From contig CM060950.1 in the NCBI GenBank assembly GCA_030765055.1, positions 278,936,368 through 279,000,367 of the forward strand: 64,000 nt of DNA, in the 5' to 3' direction. The first letter of the stretch is position 1, and every line of letters begins with the position of its first letter. This document shows, piece after piece, positions 1 to 11,050 of the stretch. This stretch comes from Mantis religiosa (lineage: Eukaryota > Arthropoda > Insecta > Mantodea > Mantidae). The position numbers and the translations under genes were made by a program. Below the pieces are notes generated by a model, which ran no database searches, was not told the origin of the DNA, and worked only from the letters and a program-made list of their open reading frames with translations.

Positions 1-1682
1 TGACCTCCTCTGAAAACAATTCTCCAGTAGGCGCATTCCATTCTGCTATTTCCATTGTACCTACAACAGTATAAGCAACAAATGTAACTTTACAAAGTTT
101 TGGCTCTATCAGTATTAAATAAATAAATGAACTAAGCGGTTATAAGAATAATTTGTACAGGAGTTGTCAGAGAAAGTCACATGAGTGGACACGTGGCTTT
201 GCATTTTTTGCGAAATGCAGAAAAAATATATTTTACAGGTCACAGTTACCTTTTTTTAATGCAAAAGTGCGTGTTTTACGCTTAATAATATTATTTTAAA
301 ATCCCATTTCTGAACTAATGAATAATTAGCCTTTATTGATACTAAATACAGTCTCTCTGTAATGTATACACCAGTGTTAGAGTATAAGTACTTATTAATT
401 GAACTGAAATAAGCAATATTAGAGCCAATTTTTGGGACTTATTATTCTTGTTATTAAGAGTAGTATGTCTTCAGGTTCGTTAGTACCTCTACATAGCCGT
501 GAAACACTCAAAATATACATAGAAGAAGGGGCGCCTACATGTTCTGTTCATTTCGAGAGATTGATAGTAACAGACATCTAAGTTCCTTGCGCTTGGCTCC
601 CCGTGTTCAAAAATTAAAATGGACAAACAATTCCTAGTTAATTATTGTTATTAATTGCGGGTGTGCTTTAGATCTGCGCTTATAGAAACATTTAATTATC
701 TATTTATTTTCATATTTTATTCATAAACATCTGAAAATGCCATTAATGTTGCGCAGAAAGAAAGCTGGGATGCTACATTCTTATACTCCTGAAGTGGTAC
801 GCAATGTGTATAATTCCTTAACAAACCATGTGCAGAGTAGTACTGTTTGTATTAAAACGTTGTGAAGTGTAGCTTATGTTACGTGTGTGTGGAATGAAGA
901 GTCAGACAAATAATTAAGGAGACCAAAGATGTGCATTCCCGTTCTATTTCTTTTTGCTTGCTCAAGTGAGATTTGTCCTGGACAACACGGCGTTGGTGCG
1001 GGTTTTGTCCGGGACCTCCGGTTTCCCCGGCCATCTCATTCCACCGGTGCTCCATCTTCATCTCATGTATCATCAGTGTCACCGCCTGCGGTGCCATAAG
1101 TAGCAAAAGCGGGCGTTAAACACTACACAATTTTGCTTGCTCCACAAGATAACGCGCAGAAAGTCTCCTTACATAGCTTCAAAGAAACAAAAGTTCGTCG
1201 GACGATCAGTGAATAATAATACAAACTTGTAAAAAGACCTATTTTCGGGAAGGTTTATGCTAAGTTAGAATAAAAAAAAATATGTAATGATAGACTGGAT
1301 TGTGCGAAACATTCCAAAAGAAAAGTTCCAAGACTTGAACTTTTCTAGCGTTCTGAATCATCATATTCACATTTTAATTACTCCTTTAAAGCACGCACAA
1401 AATAGTCTTCTGCACCATTACAATCATGATAGCTTACGTCTACCGCATTATCATGACGAACGGATCCCCACAGAACCTATTGAGCCACCGAAAATAAATT
1501 GGGTAGCAGACAAATATGTTACGCCCAGAATAGCGCAAATAATTCAGCTGGTTTAACATATATTTGCCAGCATTCAGCACAGGATTGGCAACAATGATAC
1601 AGCCTCGTTAAGAAAATTAAAGCAGAATACCACTAGAAAGGAAGATAACACCAAATATTTATTCACTTGCGAGAGGACGGCA
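1..1682. repeat. Segmental duplication block X, copy A
   Basis: This block aligns by eye with 15,947-17,522. Both begin with the 'tctgaaaacaattc' stretch and the 'gcgcattccat' motif, and both keep the same order of landmarks, such as 'cttcaggttcgttagta', 'cgcttggctccccgtgtt' and 'gataacgcgcag'. It is AT-rich and I see no conserved gene. A plus ORF at 1,287-1,556 is not kept in copy B. Copy A differs by a SINE insertion (964-1,130). Copy A ends abruptly at 1,682, where the gypsy LTR lacks its first bases, so a deletion removed the X/LTR junction and the whole Y block that follows X in copy B. Confidence 0.75.
964..1130 (+). mobile_element. SINE (family S1), 5'-truncated, with target duplication
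   Basis: The body shares 'gacaacacggcg', 'ctccggtttcccc' and 'ccatctcattccaccggtg' with 12,353-12,560 and more weakly with 32,700-32,960. The 12-bp sequence ttttgcttgctc occurs directly before (952-963) and after (1,131-1,142), so it is the target-site duplication. The tRNA head seen in the 12,353 copy is missing. The matching place in block X copy B (about 16,944-16,964) is empty. Confidence 0.85.
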
Positions 1683-2106
1683 TTAAAAGCCCAAGTTGCA
1701 GAAATTCAAAACGTGGTTTATCTCCGTAGAAATACACGTAAGGTAGCACAATAACGTAAGATACACAATTAAAATCTACCAATGTCGTTGACCACAACAA
1801 AGAGCTTACTTAAGTTCCACTATTTACAACCCTTGTTACAATTCCTTTTCACGGCTCTCTTCACAACTGTCCCCTGGCAAGTCGCAGCTTCCTTAAATAT
1901 ACCACGACTGGTTTCTGGAATTTTCTGGAACCTACAAGAAATCGAATGTTCTGCAAGACAATCAGGATGTCACTAAACTACTCCGTTTCTCTCTTGATTT
2001 ATCTCCGCGCTATGTTTATCTGCTTAGACAAGCTGTTTATCTCCGTCCGGCACCATCCGTCCCTTATCGTTCCCGCGCTGCGCTTCCGTAAATAATATTT
2101 TCCTGA
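1683..2106 (-). repeat. 3' LTR of gypsy A (outer end truncated)
   Basis: The stretch matches the LTRs at 6,358-6,826, 18,307-18,688 and 22,436-23,024, for example 'caagttgcagaaattcaaaa' and the later 'ttatctgcttagacaagctg'. About 20-25 bases at the outer end are missing. The inner boundary is set by the CTGACA end at 2,101-2,106, followed by a pyrimidine-rich run (ccactccctcc) that is a polypurine tract on the minus strand. Confidence 0.75.
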
Positions 2107-3260
2107 CACCACTCCCTCCGCAAGGCTCGTCGTCCCAAACAGCAGCAACGTAGATAGCCAGACGATCCAAGCGTACCACAAACATCTTCCGTCGGGACAC
2201 CATCTGGACGCAGTAGATCACCTCGCTAATCCTCTTCACCAACAGGTAAAGTCCTTGCCACCGCTGTTGATGTTTCGGGTAGCGTCACCTGCTGGAGCCC
2301 TTGAATGTTGGCTTGCCTATGGTATCGGTTCTTCAGGCGATCGCTCGTGTTCTGGATGTTCTGACGATCCATCTCATGCATGTCGTGGAGATGCTTCACC
2401 AGGTTACCCACATACTCATATGCTGGCTGTTTTCCCTCCGGGGGGCCACCAAAGGCCAGATCAAATGGGAGGCGTAACTCTCGGCCGAACTATAAGCTAT
2501 CTGGAGTCATCCCAGTGGTGTCCTGCGTTGATGAGTGGTAGGCCAGCAAGAACAGTGGCACCTTCACGTCCCAGTCTCTCTAATGGCTGTGCACGGCCTT
2601 CTTCAAGTGTTCTTCAAAGGTCTTGATGTACCTTTAAACCATGCCAGCCGAGTGGGGATTTAAATCTGTTGTGCGGATTTTGTTAACCCCAAGGCTTTCT
2701 AGTGCCTCCTTCATCAAGTTGGACTCAAAATTAATACCCTGGTCGCTGTGGCGCTCTTACGGCACTCAAAATCGGCAGAACACTTGCTCCACGAGGCAGT
2801 CTGTGATTGTCTTTGAATCCTTGTTCGGGAAGGCATACACCTCCGTCCACTTGGTACTGTAGTACGCGACCACAATCAGGTACTTGTTGCATCCGTCGGA
2901 CACTGGGGATGGTCCAGAAATTTTGAATATGATCCGACGTTGTCCAGCTGCATGCGACCCCGGCTGCTAGTCTGGCGTGCGCGAGTCACCGAGCACACGT
3001 GACAAGACGGCACAACCTCTCAGGGTCTGCTAGGAGCCTCAACCAGTAGTAGCGCTGTCGGAGTTTGTCGATGGGTCGTTTTGCTCTCAGGTGTCTTCCT
3101 GAAGAACCTGCGTGCACTGCCTCCAAGTCCTCCGGGAATTTACTTCGGGGAAGTACCAAATGTTCTCTCTGCACTTTCCCAACAGGCGATACAAATACCT
3201 TGAACAGCACGGCCTCTATTGTGTTCAGGGGTCCCCTTGGGCCCAGCACGAATTGAATGT
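2107..3260 (-). pseudogene. gypsy A integrase (decayed)
   Basis: On the minus strand, 2,986-3,249 encodes a recognisable integrase zinc-binding module: an HxGxxGxH-like block, the conserved 'LRQRYYWLRL' and a final 'CAR'. Integrase inserts element cDNA into the genome. The C-terminal part persists around 2,226-2,411 ('HLHDMHEMDRQNIQ', 'YHRQANIQGLQQ'), which also occurs in the relic at 13,395-13,808. The catalytic core between them is scattered over several frames. No open frame spans the domain, so this is a dead gene. Assignment rests on motif order and on better-preserved frames at 13,957-14,457 and 19,304-19,579. Confidence 0.8.
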
Positions 3261-4170
3261 GGCGCTCCTTGGTGCAATGTCCTCCCAGGTTTATCTTGTA
3301 CCTGCCTCCACTTCTCTCAAGCGTGGCCCCAAATTTGCATCCACCACCTGCTCCCTCCTCTGGCCTGCGCTATCCCAGGCGTCCGCCGACACTCCCGTGA
3401 GCACTCTGACAACTGCGGTACGCTACTTCCCATCCACTCTTATGCACTGGCCGTACAACTCTTGGCAATGTCTCCGGGACATGGTGTCCGCATTGCATAG
3501 CGATGCTAAAGAACCCCTCGATAAAACGGTGCTAGTAACTGCACAGCCCCAGGAAGCTGCGAAATCTTCTTTTATCCTTCGTGCGAGGCCAAACTCTCAC
3601 GGCCTGTGTCGTCTCCGCGTCTGTGGCCACTCTGTTTGGGGAGAACATGTGACCCAAGTAGTTGCCTTCCTTGCAGAAGAGCTGGTACTTCTCCGCGTTC
3701 AGCTACAAGCTGGTTGCCTGTAGTCTCTTTAGCACCCTGCTCAGGTTTTCGAGATGGTTTTCGAAGGTCTTACCGACGATAATAATGTCGTCCAGGTGTA
3801 GTCCACCGACGTTACAAGTCAACCATCTCACCACTGATTCCATGAGGCGTTGGAAGGTAGCTGGTGCGTTGCAGAGGTAAAAGCGCAGACCTGAACTGCC
3901 ATAGCCTTTGCCCTGTCGAGAATTCAGGTTGGAGAGCAATCCTTCCCGGTGACAGCATTCAACTTCGTGTAGGCCACGCAGAAGCGTAGCTCGCCTTTCG
4001 GATTTTTCACCAGAACTGCAGGGAAACACCAAGGGCTGACAGACTCTTCGACCACTACCCTGGATTTCATGTCTTCTGTAATATACCGTACTGCCGCTTA
4101 TTTTGCCAGAGGTACGCGTCTAGGTGATAGCCGAATAGGTCGGGCGTCTCCGGTGTCGGTGCGGTGAAGC
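3261..4170 (-). pseudogene. gypsy A reverse transcriptase and RNase H (decayed)
   Basis: The minus-strand frame 3,703-4,032 contains the RT palm: 'FYLCNAPATFQRLME', then 'LHLDDIIIVGKTFENHLENL', where HLDD stands in for the usual Y-L/I-D-D catalytic box. Just upstream in another frame are 'SPWCFPAVLVKNPKGELRFC' and 'KLNAVTGKDC', typical of Ty3/gypsy RT fingers. The RNase H portion (about 3,300-3,640) is much weaker; 'NADTMSRR' near its end is the usual RNase H-to-integrase linker motif. Several frameshifts and stops separate these blocks. Confidence 0.85.
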
Positions 4171-5190
4171 TCTTTACCCGTGCGGCCTCAGTCACTGTTA
4201 GGTTGGCTGAAGACACGCTGGTATCGTCTCAGCAGTGGTCGAAGTTTCTCCAGCCGTTCTGCGATTATGTGCTCGGCTGCCCTCTCCAATAAGCCTATCA
4301 GCCGGGGCGCCAGGTGTAGCGTCGGAAAACACTATTGTGTCTTGTCGGCTACTGTTACGCTGACCACGGGCTCCCATGTCCCCAACTCCGGCCCTGCCTC
4401 AATATATTTGTCGGTGTCTGTCAGATTGAGCAGCCTCACTAGCACAACCGCTGGGCAAGGCAAAAACTTCCTGGCAACAGATAGTCCTTGCACAGGCGTA
4501 TTCTGGTGCGGCATTATGTTCTTCGTCCACCGGCCTTCTTGTCGTGCCGTCACCACCACCTCGCTCCTCGCGGAGCTAACCATATCCCCATCAGCTAATG
4601 TCAGAGGTCCTACTCCCATTAGTCCGGGACCCAATGGTCCAAGGACCCGGGCCTCCTTGACCAGGAAGTTACCAAGCTTTCCCAAAGGGCGCCCGGCAAC
4701 TCCGTGTTGCTTTCCATAGGGTAAGACCTAGAGACTAAAAGGCTCCCCCCGTATCTGCTCCTATGGACCCAAGCCGGGTTGGAGGAGGATGCGCCACTTA
4801 CGCGCGCCAACACCAAATTTGGATGGCTACCGATATGACCTCGGTGGGGCCCCCTGGTATTCTACCACAACTTATACTAGCTATGCTGGATGGTACGCCG
4901 GAATATTAATGGCTTCCCTCAACCCCGTCCGGGAACGTACCCGATTTCCAACGGCCTGCAAATTCCCAGGCGTTCTTCAAGGTTGATGAAGTATCACGTC
5001 TCCCTTAAGCCGCCGGACATTCCTCCCGACGTCGACCGTCGCCACGTGGCTCCTGAATGCAGTCAGTCTCAAAATTACCTCCTCAGCCAACTTCGCGAAG
5101 AACACGTATTGACGCACGGCACTCTGTCCCAATGTAAACTTCAGCAGAGAATTCTTCTCCACATGCAAAGTGTCACCCGATGCCGTCAAA
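4171..5190 (-). pseudogene. gypsy A protease region and protease-RT linker (decayed)
   Basis: The minus frame 4,977-5,189 ends in 'EEVILRLTAFRSHVATVDVG' and then 'LRLKGDVILH', which corresponds to the C-terminal half of retroviral-type aspartic proteases that mature the polyprotein. The active-site D-[ST]-G triplet is not visible in frame. The linker at 4,332-4,685 (with 'GNFLVKEARVLGP' and 'PGLMGVGPLTLADGDMVSSA') recurs at 20,600-20,900 and on the opposite strand at 59,770-59,997. That supports coding on the minus strand here; the long plus ORF at 4,180-4,719 is a shadow. Confidence 0.65.
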
Positions 5191-6340
5191 AGCTAGTATT
5201 TTCGTCAATTCTTCCTCTTCAGCAAACACTTGGCTATGTCAGTTCTGATGTCGGTCACGGCTGCCCCGAAGTTACTGCGCACGCGGCGGGGCTACCCTGT
5301 CAACCAACCGTCCGTGATGAGGCTGTCCTCCATCCGTCGGCTGACGGCGCGCAGTGTCACTCGAGGTGATGGTGGTGCCGACGTGCCCCTCACAACGCCG
5401 GCCCGTTCTGGTTCTTTCGGCTGCTCTTACTGGTGTGGGCAGTTTCTTTCCAGGTGTCACGTCTGTCCACACTCTTAAAACAGGCCACTAGGTCTGTGCC
5501 GGCGTCCCTCGACTGGTCTTTGGCCTCCATTATAGCCGATAATCCTGGTTTTCGTCGTCGGAGTATCCGTCACCTTGGCCGCCTCCCTCCGCAGTGCTGC
5601 CGTTAGGGCCTCGTGGATGTGGTTGAAGAGCATTAGGCGCTGAGGTATCTCGGTGTCTCGTACACCGTCCACGATTGTGCAGGCAGCCTGTTGAGATACG
5701 GACTTGGGTGAGAGGTTGACTAAGTCTTTGCTGGCCAGCTGCTTATTTGCCAGGGCGAACTACTGCAGCGCCTCCCCTGGCGGTTGTGACCCTGATTTCA
5801 CCTGGCTTCGGTAACCTGCGACTAGGCGGTGGTTTCCGAATTGGTTTTCCAGGGCTTCTCAGGTGTCCTTGGGCGAAGCCTCTGCCTGAACCTCGTTTAG
5901 GATTTCTGCGTCCCATCCCTGGAGGTTGGCCATTAGGTGTGCGGGCTCTTCCTCCGGTGACTACTTGTTTTGGTTGGTCACTGTGACGAACTGGCGGCGG
6001 AAGACTTCGAACGTTGTCGCGCCGGCGTATTTAGGTTTGACGTGCGCACATTGACGCCTCCCGGTTCGTTGGCTTTCACGTTCTTCAAACTTCTGCAGAC
6101 GGATGTCCTCTACCAAGGTGTCAAATGACTTGGTGTTGCTGTCGGCCTTTCCCTCCAGGTCGTTAACGATGCTCGGAGAGCCTTCGACACGCTCGCCATA
6201 CTACGTGACGTCCTCCTTTATGCCGGCCAACTGTTCCTCAAATTTGGCTACGAGGGTTCTTTCGCAACCTTCATTTCGGTGGTCAATTTGGTCATCTTCA
6301 ACATAATCCTTTCAAATGGCATGTCCATCTTTGAATATTC
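5191..6340 (-). pseudogene. gypsy A gag (decayed)
   Basis: The minus frame 5,475-5,672 contains 'RDTEIPQRLMLFNHIHEALT' followed by 'AALRREAAKV'. The same block, better preserved, is at 21,610-21,879 in copy B ('FLEGLRDPGIRQRLMF'). This is the C-terminal part of the gypsy Gag structural domain. Further along, around 5,400-5,480, split frames give a degenerate CCHC zinc knuckle (CxxCG..HLERNC). Gag would package element RNA. The N-terminal part (5,700-6,340) shows no intact frame. Confidence 0.7.
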
Positions 6341-6354
6341 CACTTCCTGTCACC
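6341..6354 (-). promoter_or_regulatory. Primer-binding site of gypsy A (tRNA-Leu-like)
   Basis: Next to the inner end of the 5' LTR the minus strand reads TGGTGACAGGAAGTG. In copy B the same site reads TGGTGTCAGGAGGTG, which is complementary to the 3' end of many eukaryotic tRNA-Leu species (...CCTGACACCA). Minus-strand cDNA synthesis would start here. Confidence 0.7.
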
Positions 6355-6357
6355 AAT

Positions 6358-6826
6358 TGTGATTTTGTGGGTTCATAAAATTAAAGGTGCAAGTTGCAGA
6401 AGTTCAAAATGTTCTTTAGTTCCGTAGAAGTACACGTACAGAAGCAGGATTACGTCACATACACCATTACAATCCACCACGGTCATTGTCCACAACTAAG
6501 AGCATGCTTAGCTTCCACAGTTTACAACAACTCTTGTTACAATTCCTTTTCAGGACTGTCGTTACAAGTGTCCCGTAACAAGTCGAGGTTTCCTTAAATA
6601 TACTACGACTCATTTTACTAGATATTTCTGGGACAAACAAGAACTAAGGTGTTCTGTCAGACAATAAGAATTTCACGAGAGTATTCCGTTTATCTCGTTA
6701 TTTGTTTGGCATGCCTTTTATCTCTGCACTATGTTTATCTGCTTAGACAAGCTGTTTATCTCCGCCCGGCATCATCCGTCCCTTATTGCTCACGTGCGCG
6801 CTTTCGTAAATAATGTGTTCGCGACA
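6358..6826 (-). repeat. 5' LTR of gypsy A
   Basis: On the plus strand it runs from TGTGATTTTGTGGG to GTTCGCGACA, so on the coding strand it starts TG and ends CA as LTRs do. It matches 22,436-23,024 and the other LTRs of this family. Length is about 469 bp. Confidence 0.85.
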
Positions 6827-6990
6827 GACTCAACTGTTGAAAGTGAGCGGTTTCAAGATTACCAAAAAGAATGCAGAAAATAAACACCGGTACGATGCCT
6901 CATCCGTTAGCTTACGGGGATAACTATACACGGTCGTGTTATACATGAATAGATCAACTGCTGCACACAGATACAGGCTCAGGTAGAGAA

Positions 6991-6993
<3 letters not shown>

Positions 6994-7034
<41 letters not shown>
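6994..7034. repeat. (GA)n microsatellite
   Basis: Pure GA repeat of about 41 bp in the first Z unit. It sits in the same place relative to the tRNA-like gene as the GA tracts at 7,738, 10,934 and 23,932. Confidence 0.95.
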
Positions 7035-7037
<3 letters not shown>

Positions 7038-7596
7038 AAGATAGAGAGAGGGGGGGTAGGGAGGAAGCGGGGCAGTGAGGGCATGGAAATATCTGAGCCT
7101 TGCCATTTCTTGTACTATAGCTCGTTAGCTCTGTTTAACAGCTATAAATTAAAGTTCTCAGTTATATACGGAATTATATTTATAAAAGCGTGTTAGCAAT
7201 TCTTGTTGAAATTAATGAGCTTTTATATATGGAGGCACTTAACTTCTGTAGCTCTCAGCAGCCCATGGCGTATTATGAGTGAAATGTGTCTTAATGATGA
7301 TGAGATACCCCTATGTCCAGCTTGATGTATTTTTATGAGCCCTAAATCTACTACACCTGCCCATTTGGTGTATTCCCTATTTAACAGACACCATGCTCAA
7401 GATATTTAACGGGAAAATGTGACGGCTTAGAACCAGTGACGTCGCGACTCAGAACTGGCATGTTCCTTATACAGTTTGTGTGTCTTACAATTTTATATAA
7501 AATTCCTTTATATGTGTTTATCTTTATAACAGTGTATTAATATTGATTACTGATAATGCGCGGTTTCGATATTACCAAAACGAAGCCAAAAAATTT

Positions 7597-7669
7597 GCCC
7601 CCGGCGGGACTCGAACCCCCAATCTTCGGTTTCGGAGTCCGATGCCCTATCCAATTTGGCCACGAGAGC
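7597..7669 (-). tRNA. tRNA-Arg(CCG)-like gene, probably a tRNA pseudogene
   Basis: On the minus strand it starts GCTCTCG and ends CGGGGGC, which pair over all seven positions with two G-T wobbles. The A box is TGGCCAAATTGG and the B box is GGTTCGAGTCC. The anticodon loop CTCCGAA gives anticodon CCG (Arg). Defects are an A-A mismatch at the base of the anticodon loop and one G-G mismatch in the T stem. A run of six T follows within five bases of the 3' end on the minus strand, a Pol III terminator. The D loop has an extra base compared with 10,774-10,846. Confidence 0.6.
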
Positions 7670-8302
7670 TTGTGTTCAGTTTCGTGCACTTTATGCTATA
7701 TCAATAGAAATGACGCTTCAGTTCAGTAAGAGGTTGAGCGAGAGAGAGACAGAGAGTGAGTGAGAGAGGTTATAAAATAAAATAACCTTTTTTCTTATAG
7801 AATACTCTTTACTCTGTGGAACACCCAAACTTAAAAGGACTCTGCTGTATACGGAATTATACCTATACAAGTTTATAAGCATCCATTTTTGAAATTAATA
7901 TTGAGTTTTTATTTATGGTGTCACTATAATGTAGGAGATTTTCAGCGGCCTACTTTATATACGGCATGCAAGGCTCCTAAATATTGATCAAAAGAGCCCT
8001 TCTCAAGTTTGAGGTTATTTTATAGGCCCTAAATAAACAACACTTTACGACCTGGTATATTTGTAACTCAACGGACACCATGCTAAAGAATTTGAGACCA
8101 AAAGGCATAGTCTTCCACCGGGTTTGAAACCCCCAGCCTGGGGAAAGCAACAGGTGGCATGTCAATTATACAGTTTGGTTGTTTCCCAGTGATATAGAAA
8201 GAAAAGGTTTCCTATGGACGTAATTATATTTATACAGGTGTATTAGTATTAATTGAAGAGCATGATCGCTATAGAGAATACCAAACAGAAGGCAAAAAAT
8301 AA

Positions 8303-8374
8303 CATCTGACGGGACTCGAACCCCGGATTAGGAGTCCGATACCTTATCCATTAGGACACGAGACTTGTTACACA
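8303..8374 (-). pseudogene. tRNA-Arg(CCT)-like pseudogene, variable region deleted
   Basis: The minus strand reads TCTCGTGTCCTAATGGATAA, then GGACTCCTAATCC, directly followed by GGGTTCGAGTCCCG. The roughly 8-base connection between anticodon stem and T arm is lost, so a cloverleaf cannot form. A T6 run still follows. The copy in Z3 (24,499-24,568) has the same deletion, so it predates the duplication. Confidence 0.65.
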
Positions 8375-9365
8375 CTTAGTTGTTTCTTAAACTATATCAC
8401 TTTCACTACATCAAACAAACACACACACCCACACACACATCAATTTAAAAAATTATTCAGTGAGTCTCAAAATATAAATTATCGGTGACAACTCTGTATC
8501 AATATTCATGGGTACAGTACACTACTTTCTCCACCATGTATATAACACTCAAAAATACTACGTAGCTGAAAGGAAGCTCCTAGTTTTCATATTGAGAAAC
8601 ACCAAACTATATTAAAATAGTGCTTTGGTTCTCTTAAGTGGTTTAATAATTTTAACACATTTACACACACTGTTTAGTTTTTCCATGTATGGTGTTAATA
8701 TTTAATTTACATAAATTTAGTGCAGGAAATGTTTCACTGTGGAAGGAAGTTTGGGTTAGGAGAAACTTTTCATATATTTGGAAGATGCTGCTCCTCAAAA
8801 CAGCAATTCCGGCGTTCATCCGTTTGTGCCAGATTGTTATAATTGGTCACAAATATCTGTTTTCCCGTATAGGCTAGAATATATTCCTACGGGATCTTCG
8901 AGAATTCTGGAACTTGGTGCTCACACTACCATTCGAGATAGACAAACTCGGCGCCGGTATTTGGTGGTTAGGCGTTCACACACGCTTTCAGAATATTGCT
9001 TTCTTTTTTCTGTAATGTATGAGCTTTAGTAACTGCGATATAAGTTTGTCTAAGCAGTAGTTAAGCAAAAATGTTGCAGACCCTCATTTGTACAATTTAG
9101 GGTACATGAATAATTCCGGTAAAGCTTTCTGTCATGTGCTTTACACGCCTCTTTGTTTAAATTCTATATACTTTAGGGCTATACCATACATAAAGTCATT
9201 AGTCTGACTGTTTGGAAATATGAGATACACAAAATATTATTACACAAATAAAATAGATTTCGTGCAGATATACAATATCCGTCAAATAATCTATGTGCGC
9301 GCGCCGAACGAAACAATTTCTGAGATTTTCTTTCCTATTGATTTGGGTTTCCAAGCACTTATTAA

Positions 9366-9519
9366 TCCCTGAAATAGGAATGTATTGTGAGTACTATAAT
9401 CAACATCAAAATCATTTCTTAACCATATAGAGAGAACGAAATTTAACAGCCATCAAAACGTGGCCAGCTGTACAATTTGATTCAGAATTGGACGACTCCA
9501 TCTTCTGTTGTAAGGGGGA
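9366..9519. other. Short unassigned stretch
   Basis: AT-rich spacer between block Z1 and block Y. I see no repeat partner or gene. Confidence 0.4.
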
Positions 9520-10057
9520 AAATTTTAGTTCATTTAGTAATTTATTTGGGAGAGGACGGGGATAATTCTAGAGCTCCTTCAGTTGGGGAGGATGAAGCCC
9601 AGTTTGAAACAGAGAAACAAAATAGGGATGAAGTGGCCATTTATGGTGGCTAAAATACATCCTAGACCGCCATAGCACTTAATACATGAAACCAGCCTCA
9701 AGGTAAGGTGCAAGCAGATCTCAGTATGCAGCGAGATCAGAGAGCTAACATCTTCTCCCTATCACACTACTCTCTACTCCTCCAAGGCGTATCGGACTGC
9801 CACCTTATATGAATCAAACTGTATTAAAGATATTTACTTCCAATGAAACGCATGGTCCTCCACCAGGTTTGAAATCGTGACTTCAGGAACGAGAGCCCAG
9901 CATGTTACTTACACAACACCAGATCAGTTATACGCAAAGAGACGATGGACAAAGAATCCGTTAGGATGATACATACCAACCATGCAGAATCTGAGTTTGG
10001 GAGTTACATATGTAAAACTCTCTTATATCCATAATTATCTATGTAGGAGTATTAAAT
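9520..10057. repeat. Block Y, copy A, ending at the empty gypsy site
   Basis: It matches 17,523-18,306: 'ggagaggacgg', 'gcagatctcagtatgcag', and 'ggtttgaaatcgtgacttca' against 'ggtctgaaatcgcgacttca'. At its right end 'taggagtattaaatgtttag' runs straight into the Z2 start 'agtgagcggtttcgag'. In copy B the gypsy element sits between these two sequences, so this junction is the pre-insertion state. Confidence 0.7.
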
Positions 10058-10106
10058 GTTTAGAGTGAGCGGTTTCGAGATTACCAAAAAGAATTCAGAA
10101 AATAAA

Positions 10107-10177
10107 AGCCTGCAGAACTCGAAGCCACAATCACCATCTTAGGAGTCCGATGCCTTATTCATTAGGTCATGATGGCT
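10107..10177 (-). pseudogene. Decayed tRNA-Arg(CCT)-like pseudogene
   Basis: The minus strand keeps 'GACCTAATGAATAAGGCATC', the loop CTCCTAA and a B box with one change (GCTTCGAGTTC). Acceptor pairing is lost. A TTTTATTTT stretch follows. Confidence 0.6.
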
Positions 10178-10773
10178 ACTATACACCGTCGCGTTACAAT
10201 ACATCTGTAGAGCAATTGCCGCCTGAGATGGAGGGACAAGTTGAGAGAGCTCATTAAATAACATAGCTGTCTTCCTTCTTGTTTCATAGTTCCTTTGCTG
10301 TAAGGAACAGTCATAAATTAAAGTAGCCGGTACATAGGCATTTATATTTATAAAATCGTGTTGGTATTACTTGTTGAAGTTAGTAATGAGTTCTTGTTTA
10401 TGGAGGCATTATCTTTTGTAGTTCACAGCAGCCCGTTGCACATTATGCGAGAGTTAACTTAATGATGATGAGAAGCCCATATGTGAAACTTGATGATCTA
10501 TTACTAACCTTATATCTACGACACCTGACCACTTATTTCATTTGTTATTTAACAGCACCATGCTAAAGATTATTAGCGGATAAAAATGTTAAATACTGCG
10601 ATGGGTTTGAACCAGTGGCATCGGGACTCAGAGCTGGCATGTTACTTATACAGTTTGAGTGTCTCATAATTTGATATAAAGACTCTTAATGCGAAATTAT
10701 CATTATAAAACTACACTAATATTAATTATTCATAATGCGCGGTTTCGAGATTACCAAAACGAAGCCAAAAAAT

Positions 10774-10846
10774 AACCCCCGGCGGGATTCGAACCCGCAA
10801 ACTTCGGATTAGGAGTCCGACGCCTTATCCATTGGGCCACGAGGGC
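10774..10846 (-). tRNA. tRNA-Arg(CCT), best-preserved copy
   Basis: On the minus strand the 5' strand GCCCTCG pairs with the 3' strand CGGGGGT across seven positions (two wobbles). The anticodon stem TCGGA/TCCGA pairs perfectly around loop CTCCTAA, giving anticodon CCT (Arg, codon AGG). The T arm GCGGG/CCCGC pairs perfectly around TTCGAAT. The A box is TGGCCCAATGG and the B box GGTTCGAATCC. One D-stem pair is mismatched (C-A). A run of six T lies a few bases downstream. No intron. It could be a functional gene or a recently decayed one; the unusual T at the discriminator position argues for caution. Confidence 0.75.
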
Positions 10847-10932
10847 TTGTGCTCATTTTCCTGTTACTTATGCTATATCAGTGGAACTGCTGGTCCATTC
10901 ACAGGCTGAAACAGAGACAGAGAGGCGCACAT

Positions 10933-11050
<118 letters not shown>

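Larger units (their letters stand above)
1683..6826 (-). mobile_element. Ty3/gypsy LTR retrotransposon, copy A (decayed)
   Basis: This element reads on the minus strand: 5' LTR (6,358-6,826), primer-binding site, gag, protease, reverse transcriptase, RNase H, integrase, 3' LTR (1,683-2,106). All reading frames are broken by many stops and shifts. The far end of its 3' LTR is truncated together with neighbouring host DNA. The flank after 6,826 (ctgttgaaagtgagcggttt) matches the flank of gypsy B at 23,031, so A and B are copies of one insertion carried by the segmental duplication, not independent insertions. Confidence 0.9.
6827..9365. repeat. Block Z, copy 1 (tandem tRNA-Arg-like units)
   Basis: This block matches Z2 (10,058-12,250) and Z3 (23,025-25,303). 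It consists of roughly 700-bp units that each repeat the same landmarks: 'cggtttcgagattaccaaa', a minus-strand tRNA-Arg-like gene, a GA tract, 'aaattaatgagctttta', 'ggacaccatgct' and a second B-box-like 'ccaggtttgaaa..'. The first unit holds only a badly decayed tRNA-like sequence (about 6,885-6,930). The part 8,680-9,060 matches 24,895-25,270, and 9,200-9,365 matches 12,035-12,250. No protein gene is conserved. Confidence 0.8.

Noticed and set aside
1287..1556. 89-codon ORF in block X as a conserved gene
   Set aside because: The matching stretch in copy B (about 17,135-17,400) has frameshifts and stops, so there is no sign of coding constraint.
3112..3723. 203-codon plus-strand ORF as a gene
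   Set aside because: Antisense to the gypsy integrase and RNase H region. High GC inherited from the element lengthens shadow frames.
4180..4719. 179-codon plus-strand ORF as a gene
   Set aside because: It is antisense to the gypsy protease-RT linker, whose coding sense is minus. The frame is not kept in copy B.
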